Shown: one piece after another, positions 49,433-58,425 of the stretch
Layout of the letters: each line of letters begins with the position of its first letter
How positions within the stretch are numbered: the first letter of the stretch is position 1
Source: Burkholderiales bacterium
Lineage (GTDB): Bacteria; Pseudomonadota; Gammaproteobacteria; Burkholderiales; Burkholderiaceae_C
Length of the DNA stretch: 61,776 bases
NCBI GenBank assembly: GCA_016000195.1
Contig: JAECRO010000012.1
Span: 1-61,776, forward strand
Direction of reading: 5' to 3'
Notes under the pieces: generated by a model
Database searches by the model: none
The model's input: the letters and a program-made list of their open reading frames with translations, nothing else
What the model was told of the DNA's origin: nothing
Program-made: the position numbers and the translations under genes

Positions 49433-50617
49433 TTAAAGCATTTCCAGCGCCAGTGCAATGCCCTGGCCGCCGCCAATGCACAGCGTGACGACGCCGCGCC
49501 TGAGGCCGTCCCTCTTCATCGAATGCATCAGCCGCGTGGCCAGCACCGCACCGCTGGCGCCAATCGGGTGGCCGTGGGCAATGGCGCCGCCTTCGACGTT
49601 CACGATGTCCTCGGCAAAGCCAAGCTCGCGCAGGCAGGCCAGCGTGATGGCGGCGAAGGCTTCGTTGATTTCCACGCGCTGCACGTCAGCCGCGCTCCAT
49701 CCCGCACGCGCCAGCGCCTGATGCACGGCGGGCACCGGCCCAAGACCGAACAGACCGGGCTCCACCGCCCCAATGCCGTAGCTGACCAGCCTGGCCATGG
49801 GCTGCAATCCGTTCTTTTCAGCCCAGCCGCGCTCGGCAACGAGCATCGCCGCCGCGCCCGTGTTCAGGCCGGGTGCGCTGCCGGCGGTGATGGTGCCGTC
49901 CTTGCGAAAGGCGGGCTTGAGCCTGGCCAGCGACTCGGCCGTGGTCTCGGGGCGGTTGTGCTCGTCCTTGCTGAAAAGGGTCGGGCCTTTGCGGCCGGGC
50001 ACTTCCACGGCGGCAATTTCGGACTCGAACTTGCCCGCGGCCTGCGCCGCCGCAAAGCGCTGCTGCGAGCGCAGCGCCCATTTGTCCTGGTCGTCGCGGC
50101 TGATGCTGTTGCGCGTGACCAGGTCTTCGGTATGCCAGCCGGAATGCTTGCCGCTGAAGGCATCGTTCAGGCCGTCGTAGAGCATGCTGTCGAACATCGT
50201 CACGTCGCCCATGCGGGCGCCCCAGCGGCCCTGTGCCAGCAGGTAGGGCGCCCGGTCCATGTTTTCCATGCCGCCGCCGATGGCGCACTCGACCATGCCG
50301 GACCAGATTTCCAGCGCGGCGCTGACGATGCCCTGCGCGCCCGAGCCGCACACGCGGTTGACGGTGAGCGCCGGCACCTCCACCGGCAGCCCGGCACCGA
50401 TGCCCGCCTGGCGCGCCGGGTTCATCTTGACGCCGGCCTCGATGACATTGCCCATCACCAGGGTTTGCACCTTGTCGGCGGAAAGCCCGGAGCGCCTGAG
50501 CGTCTCGCGGATCACCACCGCGCCCAGGTCGGGTGCGGGAATGTCCTTCAGGCTGCCGCCATAGGTGCCGATGGCGGTACGGACAGGGTGGCACAGCACG
50601 GTTTCGATCTTGCTCAT
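49433..50617 (-). CDS. Acetyl-CoA acetyltransferase (thiolase)
   Basis: A 394-residue thiolase that condenses or cleaves acetoacetyl-CoA or longer 3-ketoacyl-CoA. The nucleophilic cysteine lies in [15 protein letters not shown] (normal position near residue 90), with the C-terminal [11 protein letters not shown] around the second cysteine of TLCIGGGQG and [17 protein letters not shown] as the active-site His motif. GGAGAAA lies before ATG 50617. Specific pathway (PHB synthesis or fatty-acid oxidation) cannot be told from context. Confidence 0.93.
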   Translation of the reverse strand: MSKIETVLCHPVRTAIGTYGGSLKDIPAPDLGAVVIRETLRRSGLSADKVQTLVMGNVIEAGVKMNPARQAGIGAGLPVEVPALTVNRVCGSGAQGIVSAALEIWSGMVECAIGGGMENMDRAPYLLAQGRWGARMGDVTMFDSMLYDGLNDAFSGKHSGWHTEDLVTRNSISRDDQDKWALRSQQRFAAAQAAGKFESEIAAVEVPGRKGPTLFSKDEHNRPETTAESLARLKPAFRKDGTITAGSAPGLNTGAAAMLVAERGWAEKNGLQPMARLVSYGIGAVEPGLFGLGPVPAVHQALARAGWSAADVQRVEINEAFAAITLACLRELGFAEDIVNVEGGAIAHGHPIGASGAVLATRLMHSMKRDGLRRGVVTLCIGGGQGIALALEML

Positions 50618-50818
50618 GTCAGTTTCTCCAGGGTTAAAAAAATGAATAAGGCGGATGAGGGAAATGGCGGATAAGGGAATGCCCAGGGCAGCGAGCGTTT
50701 GGCGACAGCCGCCATCATTGAAGATTTCCGCCGAAACCTTCTTGATGCGTATCAACGATGCGGGATACCGTTTCAGCTCAGCGCCAGGGAAAGCTGACAG
50801 TTGCTCGTGATGAAAACA

Positions 50819-50869
50819 GGCTTTTGCGCACGCCTGCATTGCACAGGCAGCTATTAAAAAAATAGCACT
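50819..50869 (+). repeat. About 48-bp dispersed repeat, plus orientation
   Basis: GGCTTTTGCGCACGCCTGCA, then GCAGCTATTAAAAAAATAGC. It occupies the gap of about 270 bases upstream of the thiolase gene; no gene was seen in the rest. Confidence 0.7.
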
Positions 50870-50884
50870 CTAACGACTTGAACC

Positions 50885-52150
50885 TCAGCGCTTTTCCATG
50901 CGCTGACTAAGCAACCCGACCAGCACGCCCGCCGACACCACGGCCGCGCCCAGCGTCCAGGCCAGCACCGCGCCGAGTTCGGTGCGGTAGTGCCAGGTGG
51001 CGATGCTGGCGGCAATAAAGCCGATCTCGGTCGCGCCAAACACCACGGTCAGCCAGAACTGCATCTGCGTCATGCGCTGCTGGTAGCGGGTGGTCAGCGC
51101 AAAGCTCACGGTTTCCAGCCGGTCCATCAGTGCGTCGTAGAGGTCGATGATGCCGAACAGCCGCTCCCCGTCCTCGGCGATCTGGTCGCCAAAGCGGGTG
51201 GCGGCCATCGTGGCGCCGTAATACTCCTCCAGCCCGTTGCTGACCTGCTGCTTGAGCTCCAGCAGCGCCGCGATGCTGGCCGGCGTGCGCTGCGACAGCC
51301 GTTCATAGAGCTGCAGCAGCACGGCGCGCTCGATCAGCAGCAATTCGAGCGTGACCAGAAACGGCACGGCGCTGCGCGGCAGCAGGCCGGACCCGAAATC
51401 GGGCGGGGACGAATCGTCCTGGCATCCGTGAATGTCAAGGGCGGCGCGGCGCCCGAGCAAGGTGATGCCGCCGATGTGCGCGCAGTAGTCGCGCGCCAGC
51501 TCGGCATCGACCACCTCCGGCTTGAGCCTGCGCGCCGAACGGTCGCACCACAACAGGCGCACGATGTCGGCCGCCTGCCCTGCCCTGAGTGCTGAAAGCG
51601 GTTGCGCGGGCAGGCGAACGACGCTGCATGGCAGGTACTGGCGATAGGCTTGCGGCCCACCGAGCGCAAGGCTCAGCGGCTGCAAGGCCTGCCAGACCCG
51701 GGCCGGCAGGCTGTCGGGCGCCTGGTCGTCGAGCCATGCCGTCCAGCGCCGCACATCAAAATCCTGTACCTGGCACGGCAGCCACACCTCCCACAGCGCC
51801 ACGCCCGCCACATGGGTAAACAGGTGCGCGTCGGCCACGCGGGGGCCATGCGGGTCGCTGGCGGACGGGGCCAGGGCAATACGGCCAATCGCCCTGTGCG
51901 TCAGCCGGCCGGCCTCAATGAAGGCCCGGCCCAGCACATGCACTTCGGTTTCGTCGCGCAGGCGCCGGTAGTCCGAGAGCTGCTGCGGCGAGAACGGTGT
52001 CACACCGGCCAGCCGCATCGCCGCCCCCAGATCGACCGAGCCGGGAATGGCCGGCAGCGACACCGAAAACAGCAGCGCAAAGCCGGGCACCGCCCTGACA
52101 GGCGGTTGGTGGGGGAAAACATCGGCATTTGCGTTCACGCCCAGCATCAT
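50885..52150 (-). CDS. Hypothetical protein with C-terminal membrane anchor
   Basis: Function unknown. The 421-residue product is soluble-looking for about 345 residues, then has two membrane helices (MQFWLTVVFGATEIGFIAAS and LGAVLAWTLGAAVVSAGVLV) and a short basic tail. A coiled-coil-like stretch around residues 290-335 (LERLSQRTPASIAALLELKQ, then MDRLETVSFALTT) precedes the first helix, an arrangement similar to CorA-like or receptor proteins, without any signature motif that proves it. It lies downstream of the small thioredoxin gene in the same direction, with a 118-base gap. Confidence 0.72.
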   Translation of the reverse strand: MMLGVNANADVFPHQPPVRAVPGFALLFSVSLPAIPGSVDLGAAMRLAGVTPFSPQQLSDYRRLRDETEVHVLGRAFIEAGRLTHRAIGRIALAPSASDPHGPRVADAHLFTHVAGVALWEVWLPCQVQDFDVRRWTAWLDDQAPDSLPARVWQALQPLSLALGGPQAYRQYLPCSVVRLPAQPLSALRAGQAADIVRLLWCDRSARRLKPEVVDAELARDYCAHIGGITLLGRRAALDIHGCQDDSSPPDFGSGLLPRSAVPFLVTLELLLIERAVLLQLYERLSQRTPASIAALLELKQQVSNGLEEYYGATMAATRFGDQIAEDGERLFGIIDLYDALMDRLETVSFALTTRYQQRMTQMQFWLTVVFGATEIGFIAASIATWHYRTELGAVLAWTLGAAVVSAGVLVGLLSQRMEKR

Positions 52151-52268
52151 GCACCCATGAGCTTGCGCGCAGGCCCGTCCGGCACATGCAGATCACGCCA
52201 GCCCACCGCCAGCGGGTAGCTCGCGTCCGGGGTAAAGCATGGGTTTTCCGATGCCAGGCGCAAGGCGT

Positions 52269-52508
52269 TCAGCCCCCGGCCGTGAACCACTGCTCGATTT
52301 TTTCACGGCTGGGCACGCCCCCGGCATGCACCACCTTGCCGTTGACGACGACGCCCGGCATGGACATGACGCCGTAGCCCATGATGTCGCGCAGTTCCTG
52401 GACTTTTTCCAGCTGGACCGCCACGCCTTTGGCCTGGGCAACCTGCCCGATCAGTGCAATCGTGGCCTTGCAATTGGCGCAGCCGGTGCCGAGTACCTTG
52501 ATATCCAT
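52269..52508 (-). CDS. Small thioredoxin-like disulphide protein
   Basis: A 79-residue redox-active disulphide protein: MDIKVLGTGCANCKATIALI carries the CxxC site and SMPGVVVNGKVV the cis-Pro loop. Such proteins often sit next to YraQ-type permeases, as here (33 bases downstream of the permease gene), and may transfer electrons or metal-thiolates for it. The pair is likely an operon. Confidence 0.9.
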   Translation of the reverse strand: MDIKVLGTGCANCKATIALIGQVAQAKGVAVQLEKVQELRDIMGYGVMSMPGVVVNGKVVHAGGVPSREKIEQWFTAGG

Positions 52509-52541
52509 GATGTTTCCTTGAAGTTGACGTAAAAAACTGGC

Positions 52542-53588
52542 TTACAAAACAGCGTTAAACACAAAACCCACCAGCAAAATGCCGCTCGCCACCACACCCA
52601 CGAAGGTGACAATCAGCCGCAGCTTGAGCACCTTGCGCAAAATAATCATCTCGGGCAATGACAGCGCAATCACGCTCATCATGAAGGCCAGCACCGTGCC
52701 CAGGGCCGCGCCCTTGGCGAGCAGCGCCTGCACGATGGGAATCACGCCGGCCGCGTTGGTGTACATCGGCACGCCCATCAGCACCGCCAGCGGCACCGAC
52801 CACCAGGCGTCCTTGCCCATGAAGCTGGCCATGAAGTCTTCCGGCACATAGCCGTGGATCAGGGCGCCCAGGGCAATACCGCCCAGGATGTAGGGCCAGA
52901 CCTTGCCGACGATCTCGCGCACCGCTGCAAAGCCGCCCTGAATGCGGTCGGCCAGCGTGGCGCCCGCGTCTTCAAACCGGGCTGAAGTCCTGGGCATGTC
53001 GCGCACCCAGTCCTCCAGCCAGGCCTCCATCTTCAGGCGGCCAATGACCCAGCCCGCGGCGATGGCTACGCCCAGGCCCAGCCCCAGGTAGAGCAGCGCG
53101 ACCTTCCAGCCAAACATGCCAAACAGCAGCGTCAAGGCAACTTCATTGACCATGGGCGCCGAGATCAGGAAGGAAAACGTCACACCCAGCGGCACGCCCG
53201 CCTGCACGAAGCCGATGAACAGCGGCACCGCCGAGCAGGAGCAAAACGGCGTGACGATGCCCAAAGCCGCAGCCATCACATTGGCCACGCCCTCGCTGCG
53301 GCCGGCCAGCAGCGCGCGCGTGCGCTCCGGCGTGAAGTAGCTGTTGATCATGCCCATGACGAACACCACGCCGGTCAGCAGCATCAGCACCTTGGGCGTG
53401 TCGTAAAGGAAGAACTGCAGTGCGCCGCCCAGGCGGCTGGCGCGATCCACCGGCAAGGCCGCGACCAGGGCTTCAGAGCCCGGCAAAAGCGTCTGGTACA
53501 GCCCCCACCAGACGGCGGCGGCCAGGACCAGAAAGAGGACGGGCCGGCGCGTCGGCCAGCGCTGAAGGGATGAAGTCAGGGTGTTCAT
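52542..53588 (-). CDS. YraQ/DUF318-family permease
   Basis: A 348-residue inner-membrane permease with eight or so helices and the family motif GIVTPFCSCSAVPLFIGFV plus a matching second half (VPMYTNAAGVIPIVQALLAK). Family members are proposed exporters, some for arsenicals or other metal-thiol species. ATG 53588 starts the normal sequence. It is followed by the small CxxC protein gene. Confidence 0.9.
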   Translation of the reverse strand: MNTLTSSLQRWPTRRPVLFLVLAAAVWWGLYQTLLPGSEALVAALPVDRASRLGGALQFFLYDTPKVLMLLTGVVFVMGMINSYFTPERTRALLAGRSEGVANVMAAALGIVTPFCSCSAVPLFIGFVQAGVPLGVTFSFLISAPMVNEVALTLLFGMFGWKVALLYLGLGLGVAIAAGWVIGRLKMEAWLEDWVRDMPRTSARFEDAGATLADRIQGGFAAVREIVGKVWPYILGGIALGALIHGYVPEDFMASFMGKDAWWSVPLAVLMGVPMYTNAAGVIPIVQALLAKGAALGTVLAFMMSVIALSLPEMIILRKVLKLRLIVTFVGVVASGILLVGFVFNAVL

Positions 53589-53652
53589 GCCTGTGAAGAC
53601 GAACGAGCCGCCGAAAAGACGCACGAAAGCAGAAAAATTTCTGCAACGGCCC

Positions 53653-53704
53653 GGCACGTGCCATGCGTGCCATGCGTGCCATGCGTGCCATGCGTGCCAT
53701 GCCC
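53653..53704. repeat. Nine-base tandem repeat upstream of the permease gene
   Basis: Four perfect units of CATGCGTGC plus partial units on both sides. It lies 65-116 bases upstream of the permease start codon, in its promoter region. Confidence 0.9.
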
Positions 53705-53766
53705 ATCGTGTCCGCCTGCAACATGGCGGCTTGGCGCCTTCCAGAGCCTATTCTCAAGAAAAAACA

Positions 53767-53816
53767 GGCTCTAGCGCATGCTGCACGGGCGCGAGCAGCT
53801 ATCAAAAACAGAGCAA
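53767..53816 (+). repeat. About 48-bp dispersed repeat, plus orientation
   Basis: GGCTCTAGCGCATGCTGCAC, GGGCGCGAGC and a core AGCTATCAAAAACAGAGCA. It lies between sigZ and the permease gene. Confidence 0.7.
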
Positions 53817-53850
53817 TCAGCAAGCGCCAAAACCGGCGCAGAAGTGCGTG

Positions 53851-54378
53851 CTATGGACGCGGCACAAAATCCGCCACATGGCCCGCAGCGTCGAGCTGCA
53901 CCTGGCAGGCTTGCGTCATGCGCTCCTTGAGGCGCTGGCGCGCGCGCTGCAGGCGTGACTTGGCCGCACTCAGGCCCAAGCCGCTGGCGGTGGCGAAATC
54001 GGCCTGGGACATGCCCTGCAAGTCGCAGCGGGTGATGGCCTCGCGGTCCTCGGCGCTCAGCTCCGACAGCACACGCGGCAGACAGGCCGTCAGCTTGTCC
54101 ACCGTGTCGCTGTCGTCTGCCGGCGCGGGCAAGTCGTCGGGCAGCTCAATCGTCTCGCGCGCCACGCGCAGGCGGTCGGCCAGCGTGTTGCGCGCAACCT
54201 CGAACAGCCAGGCCCGTGCGTTGTGTACGGCGCAAAAGCGTTCCCCCTGGCACAGCGCCTTGAGAAACAGGTCCTGCATCAGGTCGTCGGCTTCCGCCGG
54301 GTTTCTCAAGCGGTGACGCACCCAGTTGCGCAACTCGGCTTGGTGGCGGGTCCAGGCATGGGTCAGGCAGGTCATCAT
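53851..54378 (-). CDS. sigZ: SigZ-type ECF RNA polymerase sigma factor
   Basis: A 175-residue extracytoplasmic-function sigma factor. Region 2 has RNPAEADDLMQDLFLKAL, and region 4 has MSQADFATASGLGLSAAKSR, the helix-turn-helix that reads -35 elements. The naming SigZ rests on overall likeness. No anti-sigma gene follows. The start overlaps the LysR stop by four bases, so the two are translationally coupled; the permease operon downstream in the same direction is a plausible target. Confidence 0.88.
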   Translation of the reverse strand: MMTCLTHAWTRHQAELRNWVRHRLRNPAEADDLMQDLFLKALCQGERFCAVHNARAWLFEVARNTLADRLRVARETIELPDDLPAPADDSDTVDKLTACLPRVLSELSAEDREAITRCDLQGMSQADFATASGLGLSAAKSRLQRARQRLKERMTQACQVQLDAAGHVADFVPRP

Positions 54379-55262
54379 GAAAACGGTTGTGGCAGACCTT
54401 GCACGGTCCGCGCTTGAGTTGCCGGCCGCCGCTCACTTGCGGCCAGGCTGCCAGCGCTTTTTTCAAGCGCGAACTCGCGTGTGGCAAGCTGGCGAAAGCG
54501 AGCGGCGGCGGCGCTCCCGGTCTCTTCCATGTACGCCAGCGCAAGCCCGGCGGCGGCTTGTGGCAGCACATCCAGCAAAGACCGGTAAACGATCCTGTCG
54601 CTGATGTAGCGCTGCATGACTGAGGGCACAAGGGCCACGCCGAGTCCGCTCTCGACCAGCGCCAGCACGGTCTGCACCTGGACGGCCTGCTGCGACACAC
54701 GGGGAATGAAGCCAGCCTGCTGGCAGGCGAGCAAGGCCGCGCTGTGCAGCCCGGCGGCATGGGTGGCCGCGTACATGACGAAAGACTCCTGCGCCATGTC
54801 CGACAGCCGCAGCGGCGGCACCCGCACCAGGCCAATGTCCAGCGCACGGTCCTCCAGTTGCCGGATGATGCTGACCGATGTCGCTTCGCGCAGGAGCAGC
54901 TCGACGCCGGGATATTCGGCCCGGAACACCGGGATCAGCCTTTGCAGCATGCCGTGGGTTGCCGAGCCGACAAAACCGATTTGCAGGCTGCCGCCGGTGC
55001 CGTCCAGCGCGCTGCGGGCCGTCTCACTTAACTGGTGGCCATGAAACAGCAGCTTGCGCGCGTTCACGAGGACAGCGCGGCCGCTCGGCGTGAGCAGGAC
55101 GCCGCCAGGCTCGCGGGAAAACAGTTTGGCCCCCAGTTCTGCTTCAAGCTTCCGGATCGACACCGACAGCGGTGGCTGGGCCATCTGCAGGCGCTCGGCG
55201 GCACGGCGGAAATTCAGCGTTTCAGCAAGAACGACAAAGTGGCGAATGCGTCGCAGGTCCAT
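54375..55262 (-). CDS. LysR-family transcriptional regulator
   Basis: A 295-residue LysR regulator. The winged helix-turn-helix spans residues 1-60 (DLRRIRHFVVLAETLNFRRA, then RKLEAELGAKLFSRE) and the effector domain follows. The frame extends upstream, but ATG 55262 is the normal start; the nearest ribosome-like site AAGGA is 12 bases away. LysR regulators usually control a divergent gene; here the divergent sequence is a broken acyl-CoA dehydrogenase. Confidence 0.9.
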   Translation of the reverse strand: MDLRRIRHFVVLAETLNFRRAAERLQMAQPPLSVSIRKLEAELGAKLFSREPGGVLLTPSGRAVLVNARKLLFHGHQLSETARSALDGTGGSLQIGFVGSATHGMLQRLIPVFRAEYPGVELLLREATSVSIIRQLEDRALDIGLVRVPPLRLSDMAQESFVMYAATHAAGLHSAALLACQQAGFIPRVSQQAVQVQTVLALVESGLGVALVPSVMQRYISDRIVYRSLLDVLPQAAAGLALAYMEETGSAAAARFRQLATREFALEKSAGSLAASERRPATQARTVQGLPQPFS

Positions 55263-55429
55263 GGGCTTGACGTGTCCTTCATGCCAAGCATAACCGGGCG
55301 CCATGCTGCAAAAGCCGTTTTGCGCCGGCATGCTTCGCGCCTTGAAAGCCGGCCTGGATCGGGCCAACTTCCGATATTGAATTTGTATCAACATTCCAAA
55401 ATTTAATCGCAGAACCGCCAGAAGGGCTT

Positions 55430-55735
55430 GTCGCAGTTCATCATTGATCTGTCCCTGGCGGAGCTGTTCCCTGTCTTGAGCCACTTCGGGCGCTATACGG
55501 TGCCGCTGCCAGTGGCCCAGACCATCATGGCCCGGGCGCTGGTCGCCTCGACCGCTCACGCACTGCACGGCGCGGCGCGATTGGGGTCACGGAAGAATAC
55601 GACCTCCAACTCCTGACGCGGCGCCTGCATGAGTGGCGCATGGCCCATGGCTCGGAAGCCTACTGGAACCGGGTGGTCGGCGAACACGTCCTCAAGGGCG
55701 ATATGCCGCTTTCAGATTTGGTTCGCTCGGTGTGA
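55430..55735 (+). pseudogene. Acyl-CoA dehydrogenase remnant
   Basis: Two fragments of an acyl-CoA dehydrogenase remain. The first, FIIDLSLAELFPVLSHFGRY plus PLPVAQTIMARALVA, belongs about 90 residues into the enzyme. The second, in another frame from 55586, reads IGVTEEYDLQLLTRRLHEWR and runs to the stop at 55735, matching the C terminus. About 200 residues are missing between them, and GGCGC is duplicated at the junction, shifting the frame. No start or ribosome site exists for either part. Recognition of the family is by motif only. Confidence 0.7.
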
Positions 55736-55908
55736 TTTTCCAGGGTACTGCCCGGTCACGACGACGATCCGGGCAAACCCAAACAATTAATGGCATTGCC
55801 AACCATGGGCAGCGCTTGATCGCTTCAATGACTTGACCACTTCAAGTGCGAAAAAACCCCTGGCCTCGAATTGAATTCCCCAATGCGCAGGGCTTGTCGG
55901 CATTTCTG

Positions 55909-55938
55909 AAATTTCTACGTCCCAAATTTCTACGTCCC
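55909..55938. repeat. Perfect 15-base direct tandem duplication
   Basis: Two adjacent copies of AAATTTCTACGTCCC in the gap upstream of rpsU. The rest of 55736-56000 holds no gene. Confidence 0.9.
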
Positions 55939-56004
55939 GAAAGAGCCACAAAGCCGTAGGCAGAAGGGGCGGTATGATCATCGACCCAAGCCGTTTTTCA
56001 CGGC

Positions 56005-56013
56005 TGCTATAAT
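56005..56013 (+). promoter_or_regulatory. Extended -10 promoter of rpsU
   Basis: TGCTATAAT, an extended -10 with a perfect TATAAT, 82 bases upstream of rpsU. The -35 region is weak. The flanking GCCGTTTTTCACGGC is an inverted repeat. Confidence 0.65.
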
Positions 56014-56094
56014 CTTAGGCTTTGCTAGCAAACCCGCACCTGGCCTGATCCTGATCAGATCAATTAAGGTGCAATTTATCGGATCAATTCATCA

Positions 56095-56307
56095 ATGACC
56101 ACCATTCGCGTAAAAGACAACGAACCCTTTGACGTCGCTCTGCGCCGCTTCAAGCGAACCATCGAAAAACTCGGCCTGCTGACAGACTTGCGTGCCCGTG
56201 AGTTCTACGAAAAGCCAACCGCCGAGCGCAAGCGCAAGAAGGCAGCCGCCGTCAAGCGCAACTACAAGCGCATTCGCGCCATGCAGTTGCCCAAGAAACT
56301 GTACTGA
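56095..56307 (+). CDS. rpsU: 30S ribosomal protein S21
   Basis: A 70-residue basic ribosomal protein: [20 protein letters not shown] and a Lys/Arg-rich C terminus ([20 protein letters not shown]). A terminator hairpin follows and then yqeY, the usual neighbour before dnaG; dnaG itself is not next here. Confidence 0.97.
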   Translation: MTTIRVKDNEPFDVALRRFKRTIEKLGLLTDLRAREFYEKPTAERKRKKAAAVKRNYKRIRAMQLPKKLY

Positions 56308-56339
56308 TCCATCATCAGTACTTGCCTCACGGCAGTTCA

Positions 56340-56371
56340 AGCCCGCAAGAGGACGCTCTGCGGGCTTTTTT
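56340..56371 (+). terminator. Rho-independent terminator after rpsU
   Basis: AGCCCGCA and TGCGGGCT pair over an 11-base loop, followed by TTTTT. Located 32 bases after the rpsU stop. Confidence 0.9.
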
Positions 56372-56427
56372 GTTTTCTCAAGCGCCGTATTTACTTTTTT
56401 CACCAGCATCCCTCAAGGAGTCCCGCC

Positions 56428-56889
56428 ATGACACTCAAAGAACAAATCACCGAAGACATGAAAACCGCCATGCGCGCCAAGGACAGTGAGCGCCTGGGCA
56501 CCATCCGACTGCTGCTGTCGGCCATCAAGCAAAAGGAAGTGGACGAGCGCGTGATGGTCGATGACGTGATGGCCGTGGCCATCGTGGACAAGCTGATCAA
56601 GCAGCGCAAGGATTCGATTGAAGCGTTTGAAAAGGCCGGGCGCAAGGACCTGGCCGACAAGGAAGCGGCCGAGCTGCTGGTGCTTCAGGCCTACCTGCCC
56701 GCGCGCCTGAGCCTTGATGAAGTCACGGCCGAAGTCAGGACCATCGTGGTCGCGCTGGCCGCCGAACTGGGCCGCGCCGTCGGTCCCGCCGACATGGGCA
56801 AGGTCATGGGCGCGGTGAAGGCCCAGCTGGCCGGCAAGGCCGACATGGGCCAGGTGTCGGCGGCGGTGAAAGCCGCGCTCGCCGGCTGA
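56428..56889 (+). CDS. yqeY: GatB/YqeY-domain protein
   Basis: A 153-residue all-helical protein of the YqeY family, related to the tail of the GatB amidotransferase subunit: MTLKEQITEDMKTAMRAKDS, LGTIRLLLSAIKQKEVDER and a C-terminal MGKVMGAVKAQLAGKADMGQ repeat. AAGGAG precedes the ATG. It normally sits between rpsU and dnaG. Function is uncertain. Confidence 0.92.
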   Translation: MTLKEQITEDMKTAMRAKDSERLGTIRLLLSAIKQKEVDERVMVDDVMAVAIVDKLIKQRKDSIEAFEKAGRKDLADKEAAELLVLQAYLPARLSLDEVTAEVRTIVVALAAELGRAVGPADMGKVMGAVKAQLAGKADMGQVSAAVKAALAG

Positions 56890-56906
56890 TTCCAGACTGG
56901 GCGTAT

Positions 56907-56981
56907 GGCTCTAGCCGTCCAGCCTGCAAAAGCTATTAAATAGATAGCTGGATACGCCCGCCAGCATTGCGCTAGCGCCTG
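56907..56981 (-). repeat. Two head-to-head dispersed repeats sharing one palindromic core
   Basis: A minus-orientation copy (56931-56981) and a short plus-orientation arm (from 56907, GGCTCTAGCCGTCCAGCC) meet at a core AGCTATTAAATAGATAGCT. It fills the gap between the convergent yqeY and pmbA genes and could act as a bidirectional transcript end. Confidence 0.6.
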
Positions 56982-56994
56982 AAAACATCTGTAA

Positions 56995-58404
56995 TCAGGA
57001 ACCCGCCACCTTCATGCGGTTGAGCAGAATCGAGCCCACGGTTTTGGCGCCGTAGTTGTAGGTGTCGGCGCCCACGGCCTGAATGCCCAGCAGCATGTCC
57101 CTGAGGTTGCCGGCAATCGTGATTTCCTCCACCGGAAACGCGATTTCGCCGTTCTCGACCCAAAAGCCCGACGCGCCGCGCGAATAGTCGCCGGTCACGT
57201 AGTTCACCCCCTGCCCCATCAGTTCGGTCACGAACAGGCCGGTTCCCAGCTTGCGCAGCATGGCTTCGAGGTCGTCGCCGGCCTTCGTCTTGCGGCTGGT
57301 GAGCGTCAGGTTGTGCGAGCCGCCGGCATTGCCGGTGGTCCGCATGCCGAGCTTGCGCGCTGAATAGGTGCTCAAAAAGTAACCCGCCACGCGTCCGGCC
57401 TCGACCACCTGGCGGGCGCTGGTCTTGACGCCTTCTTCATCGAAGGGCGCGCTGCCCTTGCCCTTGAGCAGGTGCGGGTCTTCGTGGATGTCGATGTGTT
57501 TCGGAAAGGCCAGCTTGCCCAGGCTGTTCGCCAGGAAGGTGCTCTTGCGGTACAGCGCACCGCCGCTGACAGCCTGTACAAAGCCGCCCAGCAGGCCGGC
57601 GGCCAGGGGTGATTCAAACAGCACCGGGCACTCGACGGTCGGGATTTTCCGGCCTTTCAGGCGGGCCAGCGCGCGTTCGGCGGCATAGCGGCCAACCGTT
57701 TCGGGACGGGCCAGTTCGGCGGCGTCGCGCATCGAGCTGTACCAGGCGTCGCGCTGCATGTGCTTGCCCTTGCCGGCAATCGGCGCCACCGAAATGCTGT
57801 GCCGCGAGCTGGCATAGCCGCCCCGGAAACCCGAGGTGTGGGCGCTGAAAAAATGGCTTTGCTGCGCCGACACGCCCGCGCCTTCGCTGTTGGTGATCAG
57901 GCGGCTGGTCGCCATGGCAGCGGCCTCGCATTGCAGGGCCAGCTGGGCCGCCTCTTCGGAGGTGATGGACCACGGGTGGAACAGGTCCAGCGCCGGGTGT
58001 TCTCTAGCAATGTCCTGCTCGTCGGGCAGGCCCGAGGTTTCGTCTTCCGCCGTGAAGCTGGCGATGTCGTAGGCCGCCTTCACGGTCTGCTGGATGGCGG
58101 CCCTGGAGAAATCGCTGGTCGAGGCGTTGCCGCGCTTTTTGCCGACATAGACCGTGACGCCGAGCGACTTGTCGCGGTTGCGCTCGACCGATTCCAGCTC
58201 GCCTTTGCGCACGCTGACCGACAGGCCGCAGCCCTCGGAGGCTTCGGCGGCCGCATCGGTGGCGCCGAGCTTCTTGGCATGGCTAAGTGCGGTATCGACC
58301 AAGTCTTCAAAAAAGTCGCGGTGGTAGCTGAAACCGGCCTCGGGCTGAGTGGTTTTAGCGCGGGAAGCGGAGCGGGAAGAACGAGCGGAATTTTTTTGGG
58401 TCAT
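56995..58404 (-). CDS. pmbA: Metalloprotease-related protein PmbA (TldE)
   Basis: A 469-residue TldE/PmbA protein, which with TldD forms a protease that processes peptides such as microcin B17 precursors and CcdA. Residues 75-95 (VRKGELESVERNRDKSLGVT) and SGFWVENGEIAFPVEEITIAGNL near the end are family hallmarks. The N terminus is Ser/Arg-rich and unlike the core. No tldD is in the window. It is divergent from yjgA with only 21 bases between starts. Confidence 0.93.
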   Translation of the reverse strand: MTQKNSARSSRSASRAKTTQPEAGFSYHRDFFEDLVDTALSHAKKLGATDAAAEASEGCGLSVSVRKGELESVERNRDKSLGVTVYVGKKRGNASTSDFSRAAIQQTVKAAYDIASFTAEDETSGLPDEQDIAREHPALDLFHPWSITSEEAAQLALQCEAAAMATSRLITNSEGAGVSAQQSHFFSAHTSGFRGGYASSRHSISVAPIAGKGKHMQRDAWYSSMRDAAELARPETVGRYAAERALARLKGRKIPTVECPVLFESPLAAGLLGGFVQAVSGGALYRKSTFLANSLGKLAFPKHIDIHEDPHLLKGKGSAPFDEEGVKTSARQVVEAGRVAGYFLSTYSARKLGMRTTGNAGGSHNLTLTSRKTKAGDDLEAMLRKLGTGLFVTELMGQGVNYVTGDYSRGASGFWVENGEIAFPVEEITIAGNLRDMLLGIQAVGADTYNYGAKTVGSILLNRMKVAGS

Positions 58405-58425
58405 ATAGCTATGATACTAAGCCCT

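Noticed and set aside
53473..53823. Open frame translating the nine-base repeat as repeated Met-Ala-Arg
   Set aside because: Arises from the tandem repeat and overlaps the permease start out of frame; no ribosome site.
56907..56981. Paired repeat as a CRISPR or attachment site
   Set aside because: It matches the dispersed repeat family and has no integrase nearby.
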